Shown here one piece after another: positions 26,610 through 32,745 of a DNA stretch of 32,745 nucleotides. Source of the DNA: Comamonadaceae bacterium (GTDB lineage Bacteria > Pseudomonadota > Gammaproteobacteria > Burkholderiales > Burkholderiaceae_C); NCBI GenBank assembly GCA_015999985.1, contig JAECRA010000035.1, positions 1 to 32,745 on the forward strand. Direction: 5' to 3'. A model generated the notes under the pieces. The model made no database searches. It saw nothing but the letters and a program-made list of their open reading frames with translations, and was not told where the DNA came from. Numbering within the stretch: the first letter of the stretch is position 1; each line of letters opens with the position of its first letter. Made by a program: the position numbers and the translations under genes.

Positions 26610-27599
26610 TCAGTCAATCTGCATCTGAGCTTTTTCAACCAGGGTCTTGGCTTCCGTGCGTTCCTTGGCCCAGAACTTCGCGAACTCCTCGGGAGTGCTG
26701 CCTACGAGGGGGGTATAGATGCGCGCAAAGCGTTCGCGAACCTCCGGGGTTGCCAAGGTCTCGCGCAAGGCCTTGGAAAATTTCTCGACAACGGCAGGTG
26801 GCGTGCCGGCAGGCATCACCACTGCCTGCCAAGTGGTGACTTTGAACCCGGGCACGCCAGCCTCCGCCACCGTGGGCACGTCCGGCATATCGGCGACACG
26901 CTTGTCGCCACTGACCGCCAAAGCGATCAGCGATCCATCCTTGATGAACGGAGCCGTGGTCGAGCGGCTGTCGATCATGAACGTCAAGCGACCGCCTAAC
27001 AGATCCTGAATTGCCGGCCCACTTCCTTTGTAGGGAACATGCGTGAGTGAAGCATTCAATGCCAGCGCCAAGGAAGCTCCAGCGATGTGCATGGAGCTGC
27101 CATTACCGGCCGAGCCGTACGACATGTGCGTATCGCCCTTCTTCACAGCCTGCACGAGATCTTGCATGCTGCGATACGGTGACGACTTCGGTACCACCAC
27201 GACCAGAGGGGAGTCGGTCAGCTGGGTCACGGGTACGAACGCCTTGGCCGGATCGAGCTTGGCGCCTTTGTACAAATAGGTGTTGGTGGCCAGGGGACCC
27301 ACATTGGCCCACAGCGCGGTATAGCCATCAGGTGAAGAGCTGGCGGTGGCCTGGTTCGCTATGTTGCCGTTGGCGCCAGGTTTGTAGTCCGGAACCACAG
27401 GTTGACCGAGCTTCTGAGACAGCACGTCCTGCACCATCTTGAATGCAATATCCGATGCACCACCCGGAGCAAAGCCGATCACCATTCGAACCGGCTTTTC
27501 CGGCCACTCGGCCCATGCGCTATGGGCGACCATGCACGCGGCAAAGCCTGCTACCAGCCTTCGACCCCAAGAGTTTGCGTTTTTGATCTGGACTTTCAT
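26610..27599 (-). CDS. Periplasmic solute-binding protein, TctC/Bug family
   Basis: Exported binding protein of 329 residues: a signal peptide to about residue 30 (ending AHSAWA) followed by the family hallmark WPEKPVRMVIGFAPGGASD and a second strand region GYTALWANVGPLATN. Bug proteins bind carboxylates and similar solutes, normally for a TctAB membrane transporter. No tctA or tctB gene is in this window, which is common for Bug proteins in Comamonadaceae and Bordetella. The ATG at 27599 has AGGAG at good spacing; an adjacent ATG at 27602 is equally in frame. Its position among the catabolic genes suggests it captures the pathway substrate. Confidence 0.93.
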   Translation of the reverse strand: MKVQIKNANSWGRRLVAGFAACMVAHSAWAEWPEKPVRMVIGFAPGGASDIAFKMVQDVLSQKLGQPVVPDYKPGANGNIANQATASSSPDGYTALWANVGPLATNTYLYKGAKLDPAKAFVPVTQLTDSPLVVVVPKSSPYRSMQDLVQAVKKGDTHMSYGSAGNGSSMHIAGASLALALNASLTHVPYKGSGPAIQDLLGGRLTFMIDSRSTTAPFIKDGSLIALAVSGDKRVADMPDVPTVAEAGVPGFKVTTWQAVVMPAGTPPAVVEKFSKALRETLATPEVRERFARIYTPLVGSTPEEFAKFWAKERTEAKTLVEKAQMQID

Positions 27600-27650
27600 C
27601 ATTGACTCCTTTTTGTGATTTGAAAATTCTGTTGTGCGAAAAAATCTCAA

Positions 27651-29108
27651 CTACACGCTCATGTCGTACTTGACGTTCTTGAGCTGTGTGTTTTCGTAGA
27701 GGGCTTCCAACCCTCTCTCTTTGCCGATACCTGATTGCTTGTAGCCACCGAACGGAGCATCGAACGACGTGCGTACACCCGTATTGATCGCCACGCTGCC
27801 GGCTTGAATGCCACGCGCCATTCGCAAGGCCCGCCCCCCATCACGGGTGAACAGCACGGCGGCCAAGCCATAACGCGAGCGATTGGCCATTCGCAAGGCC
27901 TCGTCTTCATCACGGAAACTGATGACCGACTGCACAGGACCAAAGATCTCTTCTTGAGCCGAACGCATGTCGACCTTGGAATCCAGCAACAAAGTCGGTT
28001 TGACGAAGAATCCGGCTTCAGGCGCACTTTCCACGGAACCGTACTGCGCAGGCAGGGCGCCCTCCTCTGCTGCGATGCGGATGTATTGCTCCACACGGTC
28101 TTTTTGTGTGGCGCTTACCAGCGGCCCCATCTCTGTGGCTGGATCCTCCGGTGAACCCACTCGAACGGCCTTCAACCGTGTCTGCAAACGCGCCAGGAAC
28201 TCATCCCGTACGGTCTCCTGCACCAGCAGGCGGGTGCACGCAATACATACCTGTCCTGAATTCTTGATGAGGTCTCCAGCCGCTACGGCCACTGCTTTGT
28301 CCAGCGCGGCGTCATCGAACACGATCAAGGGAGACTTGCCCCCCAGTTCCAGCGTGACGCGCTTGACGTCCGCTGCAGTGGAAGCGAGGATGCGGGCCCC
28401 CGTGACCGTGCCTCCGGTGAATGACACACGCGACACCAGCGGATGCGTCACCAACCGCTCTCCCACAGTGGCACCCGAACCATTGACCACGTTGACCACG
28501 CCAGGCGGAAACCCGGCTTCCTCTATCAGCCGTGCCAGGGCCATGGTGGACAGGGGCGTGACCTCTGAGGGTTTCAGGATGACCGTATTGCCCGCTGCCA
28601 ACGCAGGGCCGAGTTTGTTCACGGTCAGCGTCATAGGGTAGTTCCACGGCAGGATGAGTGCGCAGACGCCCAGCGGCTCACGGAGCGTGTAGTTCAGAAC
28701 GTCCTGGTTGGCAACTGGAATGGTTTCGCCTCGAGCAGCGGGAATGATGCCGGCGAAGTACTCCAGTGAAGCCGGCATGGCCTTGAGAGAGTCCAGGGAA
28801 TGCGTGATGGGCTTGCCCACATTCAGGGTCTCGATCCAGGCGATCTTTTCGCGGTCTCGTTCAAACAGATCCGCCAGGCGCCTCAGCAAACGACCTCTCT
28901 GCGCAGGCGTCGTCTTGCGCCAATGCTCCTGATAGGCCTCATGCGCTGCGAGCACAGCTGCATCTACATCGCGTTCGGCGGCTTCATGGACCTGTGCCAG
29001 CACCTGCGCCGTAGCAGGATTGAAGGTGTCAAACGTACGCCCTTCGGTACCAGCGCACCAGCGCTCGCCTATCAACATCTCATAAGGCTTCGACTCAATC
29101 ACATTCAT
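27651..29108 (-). CDS. NAD(P)-dependent aldehyde dehydrogenase
   Basis: Aldehyde dehydrogenase superfamily enzyme of 485 residues, oxidising an aldehyde to its acid. Conserved residues are N156 (LILPWNYPM), the catalytic base E254 (LELGGKSP) and the nucleophile C288 (NSGQVCIACTR); the FTGGTVTGARI cofactor loop and the C-terminal FDAPFGGYKQSGIGKERG are also present. It resembles betaine-aldehyde, benzaldehyde or gamma-aminobutyraldehyde dehydrogenases, which cannot be told apart by eye. The ATG at 29108 has AAGGAA seven bases ahead; a GTG one codon upstream is less likely. It sits 11 bp after the iron-type alcohol dehydrogenase, so alcohol-to-acid conversion is plausible. Confidence 0.94.
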   Translation of the reverse strand: MNVIESKPYEMLIGERWCAGTEGRTFDTFNPATAQVLAQVHEAAERDVDAAVLAAHEAYQEHWRKTTPAQRGRLLRRLADLFERDREKIAWIETLNVGKPITHSLDSLKAMPASLEYFAGIIPAARGETIPVANQDVLNYTLREPLGVCALILPWNYPMTLTVNKLGPALAAGNTVILKPSEVTPLSTMALARLIEEAGFPPGVVNVVNGSGATVGERLVTHPLVSRVSFTGGTVTGARILASTAADVKRVTLELGGKSPLIVFDDAALDKAVAVAAGDLIKNSGQVCIACTRLLVQETVRDEFLARLQTRLKAVRVGSPEDPATEMGPLVSATQKDRVEQYIRIAAEEGALPAQYGSVESAPEAGFFVKPTLLLDSKVDMRSAQEEIFGPVQSVISFRDEDEALRMANRSRYGLAAVLFTRDGGRALRMARGIQAGSVAINTGVRTSFDAPFGGYKQSGIGKERGLEALYENTQLKNVKYDMSV

Positions 29109-29119
29109 CACAATTTTCC

Positions 29120-30295
29120 TTAGCTCGCCATTTGCAGATACAACGACTTGATTTCGTCCAAACCAAGCTCACAGGGATGAAGCGGGAGCGACGCACTTCG
29201 TTGTGCCTGCAGAGCCAGCAGGTGCGCGTCCTCGGCAGTGAGGTGCAAGTCCTCAAAATGAATGGGTATCCCGGCTTGCACAGACAGCTCTTCCACTGCA
29301 TCAATCAGCGACAGTGCTGCGCTCCGCTCATCACCAGCAGAAGGCAACCCCAAGGCCCTGGCAGCTTCCGCATAGGGTGCGGGTGCTTTCTCGATGGTGT
29401 GTCTGGACACCACGCTGAATACCGGCCCCAACACCTCTGCATGCGCCGTGTGCACTCTGGATTCAAGCGGTGTGCACAGGGCATGCACAGCATCCACTTT
29501 GCACATACCTATGGCTACGCCGGCCAGGTAAGCCCCCATTTGCATCTCTGCACGGGCTTGCAGGCTGCCAGGCGCCACCAGGACCGCGGGCAATGCTTTC
29601 ATGCATATCCGCAGGGCGTGAAGGGCCATGGCCTTGCCCACCGGGGAGTGGTCCTGATTGACCCATGCCCCCAGGGCGTGCAACACGGCGTCAAAGCCGC
29701 CATGTGCCGTGGGTCGGGAAGGCAAGCTCAGCGTCAAATCAGGTTGAAGAGCCACCACGCTGGGCCGCGCACGCGTGGATCGAAAGAGGTGTTTTCGGCC
29801 ATCTTCGCCTTGGATCAGAGCGGCAGTACTGCTCTCGCTACCAGTTCCCGCAGTAGTGGGAACGGCCATGAAGAACGGGTCAAGCGTTGATGCAGGCTCG
29901 CTCAACCATGCTTGCCCGTTGGATGTCGTCAGCTCATCCACTTCAAGGCCGCTGGCAAGACAAGCCAGCGTGAGCTTGGCCACGTCCATGACGCTTCCGC
30001 CGCCTACCGCCACGACGCTTTGGCAGCCATGTGCCTGAGCCACGCGCAAGGCTTCGCGAACTTGTCCCAGGCTGGGGTTGGACACCACACCGTCATAGAC
30101 CTGCCAATCCAGTGCTGCGAATTCTTCAGCCACGACCGGACCGAGAGCTGCCCATACCCCCGCGTCCGAGACCACCAGCGGACGGTGCAACCGTGACCGA
30201 GCAGCCTGCATGGCACGAGACAAGGCCCCAGCACCCCAGTAACAACTGCCGGGCCAGATGATCTGCCCCTGAACAGGAAAAACGCCTGAGGACAT
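29120..30295 (-). CDS. Iron-containing alcohol dehydrogenase family protein
   Basis: Group III (iron-type) alcohol dehydrogenase of 391 residues from the ATG at 30295. The cofactor motif is AVGGGSVMDVAK (about 97-108), with PTTAGTGSESSTAAL following. By comparison with FucO the metal ligands are D202, H206 (GFDAVLHALG), H271 (VDAVHALCTPL) and H285 (VHTAHAEV); the last is in an AHA setting instead of the usual PHG. Maleylacetate reductases belong to the same superfamily and remain a possible identity. An in-frame ATG at 30322 would overlap the predicted -10 box, so I prefer 30295. It is first gene of the operon and is divergent from iclR. Confidence 0.87.
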   Translation of the reverse strand: MSSGVFPVQGQIIWPGSCYWGAGALSRAMQAARSRLHRPLVVSDAGVWAALGPVVAEEFAALDWQVYDGVVSNPSLGQVREALRVAQAHGCQSVVAVGGGSVMDVAKLTLACLASGLEVDELTTSNGQAWLSEPASTLDPFFMAVPTTAGTGSESSTAALIQGEDGRKHLFRSTRARPSVVALQPDLTLSLPSRPTAHGGFDAVLHALGAWVNQDHSPVGKAMALHALRICMKALPAVLVAPGSLQARAEMQMGAYLAGVAIGMCKVDAVHALCTPLESRVHTAHAEVLGPVFSVVSRHTIEKAPAPYAEAARALGLPSAGDERSAALSLIDAVEELSVQAGIPIHFEDLHLTAEDAHLLALQAQRSASLPLHPCELGLDEIKSLYLQMAS

Positions 30296-30321
30296 GTGCT
30301 TTACACCATTCTCCAAAACCA

Positions 30322-30367
30322 TTTATAATTTGCTCTGCGAATTGATAATTCGTTTAGTGAATTGATC
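30322..30367. promoter_or_regulatory. Divergent promoter with candidate IclR operator
   Basis: A perfect inverted repeat CGAATT-GAT-AATTCG lies at 30338-30352, and the element GAATTGAT occurs at 30339-30346 and again at 30359-30366, exactly 20 bp apart (about two helical turns). On the minus strand a -10-like TATAAA lies at 30322-30327, just downstream of the palindrome, so a bound regulator would sit over the promoter of the alcohol dehydrogenase operon. IclR proteins usually bind such short palindromes. Confidence 0.55.
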
Positions 30368-30387
30368 TTAGAGGAGACCCCTGATTC

Positions 30388-31212
30388 ATGTCAAGAGGTT
30401 CTATTTCCGCGCGCGGCCAAACCACGGGTCCTGAGGACGCTGCCGAGCCTGATCGGCAGTTCGTGACAGCACTGGCCCGAGGGCTCGAGATACTGCGTTG
30501 CTTTGACGCCGAGAGGCGAACGCTGGGCACGACGGAGATTGCGCATCTCACCGGACTGGCACAGCCCACCGTCTGGCGGCTGTGCCATACCCTGCAGAAA
30601 ATGGGCTTTCTGCACGTGGTTCCCGGTAAAGACAAACTTCAACTTGGCATCGCAGCCATCGCTTTGGGCAGTGCCGCGTTGGCAGGTCAGGAAGCGCTCG
30701 AAGTCATTCGGCCGTTGTTGCAGGTGCTGGCAGATCGCTATCAGGTGGCTGTCGCTTTAGGGCGCCGGGACGGAGACAGCATCGTGTACCTTCTCAGGTG
30801 TCAGGGAAACTCACCGCTGCTGATGAATCTACGCGTGGGGTCACGCATTCCGCTGTTCCACAGTGCGATTGGGTGGTCATACCTCGCCTGCTGCACACCA
30901 GACGAACGCAAGGAACTACTCGCAAGAGCCGCCACAGAGGGCCGCATGGGAGACGAAGCCGACCAGCAAGCCATGGCCGACGCCATAGTTCAATATCCGG
31001 AACGTGGCTTCGTCTTTCACCCACGCCCGGCCTATCAGATCAACACCGTGGCCGCGACCATCGAATTACCCGTCGGAGAACGCTATGTGGTGAGCTGTGG
31101 AGGTCCGAGCTCTCTCCTGCCAGAGCCACTGATGTTGAACGAAGTCGGCCCTATGCTTCGGCAGTTGGCCAAGGACCTGCAACCCATCTTGCTCATGGGA
31201 CGACACATATGA
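30388..31212 (+). CDS. IclR family transcriptional regulator
   Basis: DNA-binding regulator of 274 residues. A winged helix-turn-helix lies at about 28-90 (ALARGLEILRCFDAE, GTTEIAHLTGLAQPTVWRL, GFLHVVPGKDKLQLG), joined by a linker helix to an IclR effector domain (about 105-265) with VGSRIPLFHSAIGWSYLA and the ELPVGERYVVSCGGP segment. IclR members often control aromatic or acid catabolic genes, using the substrate or a pathway intermediate as ligand. It is divergent from the seven-gene minus-strand operon and shares its promoter region, so it is the likely regulator. A GAGGAG site lies upstream, and the stop overlaps the start of the NMO-type gene (ATGA). Confidence 0.92.
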   Translation: MSRGSISARGQTTGPEDAAEPDRQFVTALARGLEILRCFDAERRTLGTTEIAHLTGLAQPTVWRLCHTLQKMGFLHVVPGKDKLQLGIAAIALGSAALAGQEALEVIRPLLQVLADRYQVAVALGRRDGDSIVYLLRCQGNSPLLMNLRVGSRIPLFHSAIGWSYLACCTPDERKELLARAATEGRMGDEADQQAMADAIVQYPERGFVFHPRPAYQINTVAATIELPVGERYVVSCGGPSSLLPEPLMLNEVGPMLRQLAKDLQPILLMGRHI

Positions 31213-32234
31213 ATGCACGCTTCACGGCCTTGGCTCCCACCATTCCTGAACGCTGGCCCACTCGCTTGACAGAATTGCTGGGCATCCGCTGGCCGCTGCT
31301 CTTAGGCGGCATGATGTGGTTGTCAGATGCGCGCCTCGTCGCCGCCATGGTACGCGCCGGTGGTATGGGCTTCATCACGGCACGCAGCTTGCGCACGGAC
31401 GAAGACTTCCGGCAAACGCTGCATGAATGCCGGCGATTGACTAAAGAGCAGCCCTTTGGTGTCAACCTCACTCTTTCGCGCCGTGGTTCCGGGAATGAAG
31501 CCATGACCACGCGGCTGAAAATCGCGCTGCAGGAAGGTGTACGCATCTTCGAGACCGCCGGCCTTCCCCCTACGGAGCTGATGCCCATCTTCCAAAATGC
31601 CGGCGCCATCGTCATTCACAAGTGTGCCCATGTCCGCCATGCCGTCAGTGCACAAAATATGGGCGTCGACGCCGTCACCCTGGTGGGCATGGAAGAAGGG
31701 GGCCATCCCGGCAGCAACCAGTTGCCCACGTTTCTCAACGGGGCATTCGCACTTGAACAATTGCACATACCCCTGGCGCTCGGGGGTGGCATTGGGCATG
31801 GGCGGCAAATTGCCGCTGCCCTGGCTCTAGGCGCTGACGCCGTGGTAATGGGCAGCGTATTCACGCCCGCCCTGGAAACTCCTGCGCATGACGCCTACAA
31901 GCAACGCGTGATCGCCACAGACGCGCATGGTACCCGCGCAGTCCTGGGTAGCCTTGGAGACACTTGGCGCGTCCTTGACAATGAAAACGCCCGCAAAGTG
32001 GCCACACTGGAAGAGGCCGGAGCGCGCACCCATGCGGAGTTTGGGCAATTGATCAGTGGTGAACGCACGCAGGCACTGGCGTATCAGGCGGGCCAACACG
32101 AAGAAGGCATGCTTTCCATGGGGCCCGCTGTGGGCTTTGCTCGCGCTGTAGTACCGCTGGCAGAAATCGTTCACCGCCTGCAAGCCGAATGCATGCAGGC
32201 CACCAGCCGATTCCAGCGCATGCTGGCGTCATGA
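31209..32234 (+). CDS. NMO/2-nitropropane dioxygenase-like flavoprotein
   Basis: FMN-dependent TIM-barrel protein of 341 residues. Family features are the N-terminal WPLLLGGMMWLSDARLVAAM, the glycine-rich AGGMGFITARSL, PFGVNLTLSRR, the conserved GMEEGGHPG segment with its histidine, and the phosphate-binding ALGGGIGHGRQIAAALALG followed by GADAVVMGSVF. The usual label is nitronate monooxygenase, but many members are uncharacterised and some relatives are enoyl reductases (FabK-like), so the reaction here is open. The ATG at 31209 overlaps the iclR stop, so it is co-expressed with the regulator rather than with the main operon. An upstream in-frame reading inside iclR is spurious. Confidence 0.87.
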   Translation: MNARFTALAPTIPERWPTRLTELLGIRWPLLLGGMMWLSDARLVAAMVRAGGMGFITARSLRTDEDFRQTLHECRRLTKEQPFGVNLTLSRRGSGNEAMTTRLKIALQEGVRIFETAGLPPTELMPIFQNAGAIVIHKCAHVRHAVSAQNMGVDAVTLVGMEEGGHPGSNQLPTFLNGAFALEQLHIPLALGGGIGHGRQIAAALALGADAVVMGSVFTPALETPAHDAYKQRVIATDAHGTRAVLGSLGDTWRVLDNENARKVATLEEAGARTHAEFGQLISGERTQALAYQAGQHEEGMLSMGPAVGFARAVVPLAEIVHRLQAECMQATSRFQRMLAS

Positions 32235-32277
32235 TTCCGATGCAAGCGCGTGGGCTGGGAGTGTGCCCGGCAGAAGA

Positions 32278-32299
32278 CGCCTGGAGCGCATCCCAGGCG
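32278..32299 (-). terminator. Possible terminator hairpin between the NMO-type gene and ychF
   Basis: A 7-bp stem CGCCTGG/CCAGGCG with an 8-nt loop lies 22 bp after the ychF stop on the minus strand, followed there by TCTTCTG. The T-run is poor, so termination is uncertain. It lies between convergent genes and could serve both. Confidence 0.4.
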
Positions 32300-32321
32300 C
32301 AGCTGCCTTGAAGATGAATCG

Positions 32322-32745
32322 TCAGACGTTGAACAGGAAGTTCAACACATCGCCATCCTTGACGACGTATTCCTTGCCTTCGCTGCGCATCTTGCCCACA
32401 TCCTTGGCGCCCTGCTCGCCTTTGAACTGAATGTAGTCATCGTAGGCAATGGTCTGGGCACGGATGAAGCCGCGTTCGAAATCGCCATGGATCACGCCGG
32501 CGGCTTGCGGTGCCGTGTCGCCGATACGGATGGTCCAGGCGCGCACTTCCTTCACACCGGCGGTGAAGTAGGTTTGCAGGCCCAACAGCTTGAACGCTGC
32601 GCGAATCAAACGGTTCAGCCCAGGCTCTTCCTGCCCCATCTCGGCCAGGAAAAGCTCCTTGTCTTCATCAGTCATGTCCGCCATGTCGGCTTCCATCTTG
32701 GCGCAGATGGCGACCATGGGCGCGTTCTGGGTCGCCGCATATTCC
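32322..32745 (-). CDS. ychF: Redox-regulated ATPase YchF (3' part, runs off window)
   Basis: C-terminal 140 or so residues of the Obg-like P-loop ATPase YchF/OLA1; the N-terminal nucleotide-binding half lies beyond the window end. The visible part covers the end of the coiled-coil/helical insert ([20 protein letters not shown]), the [20 protein letters not shown] region and the TGS domain, with the family ending [19 protein letters not shown]. The family binds ATP and associates with ribosomes and stress responses. The reading frame is open to the last base. Its first visible 131 bp are nearly identical to the remnant at 22112-22242. Confidence 0.95.
   Translation of the reverse strand, partial: EYAATQNAPMVAICAKMEADMADMTDEDKELFLAEMGQEEPGLNRLIRAAFKLLGLQTYFTAGVKEVRAWTIRIGDTAPQAAGVIHGDFERGFIRAQTIAYDDYIQFKGEQGAKDVGKMRSEGKEYVVKDGDVLNFLFNV

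Noticed and set aside
30798..31208. Upstream extension of the NMO-type reading frame
   Set aside because: It overlaps iclR in another frame; the conserved protein starts at the ATG overlapping the iclR stop.

Overview
The window looks like a chromosomal segment of a high-GC betaproteobacterium, most likely family Comamonadaceae (Acidovorax/Comamonas/Hydrogenophaga type). This is inferred from gene order (rubredoxin-pilGHIJL, thiD-hemL, dusB-fis-purH), from an IPTL-type sorting signal, an orphan TctC-type binding protein, and hairpin-rich intergenic repeats at the left end. No database search was possible, so family calls rest on motifs read by eye.

Layout. Positions 1-497 hold no convincing gene but two kinds of hairpin-forming repeat. 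Positions 498-10659 (minus strand) are a complete Pil-Chp type chemosensory operon, pilG-pilH-pilI-pilJ-pilL, for type IV pilus/twitching control, preceded by a small rubredoxin gene. Positions 10986-13224 (plus) are thiD and hemL, overlapping. Positions 13443-16409 (minus) are dusB-fis-purH. Positions 16554-17707 (plus) are a YqaA-like membrane protein and an AlkB-type dioxygenase. Positions 17812-19260 (plus) pair an exported protein carrying an IPTL-type sorting motif in its middle with a sterol-desaturase-type membrane hydroxylase. Positions 19301-21160 (minus) are cytochrome b561 and two YceI proteins. A secreted FAS1-domain protein follows at 21542-22105.

Positions 22112-32234 are the accessory part. 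They open with a truncated internal piece of ychF (minus strand), and the 3' part of the apparently intact ychF lies at 32322-32745, cut by the window end. Between the two copies is a compact catabolic cluster. The minus-strand operon reads, in transcription order, iron-type alcohol dehydrogenase, aldehyde dehydrogenase, TctC binding protein, SDR dehydrogenase, MaoC hydratase, ADP-forming-type acyl-CoA synthetase, citrate-synthase/citryl-CoA-lyase-like protein. Divergently on plus are an IclR regulator and an NMO-type flavoprotein. A perfect palindrome and a 20-bp-spaced repeat in the divergent promoter are good candidates for the IclR operator. The set suggests oxidation of an alcohol or aldehyde to an acid, CoA activation, hydration and dehydrogenation, and a final carbon-carbon cleavage; the substrate is unknown.

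The most interesting observations are the ychF duplication bracketing the catabolic cluster, the mid-protein sorting signal with its hydroxylase neighbour, and the cluster itself with a lyase-like enzyme lacking the usual catalytic aspartate.
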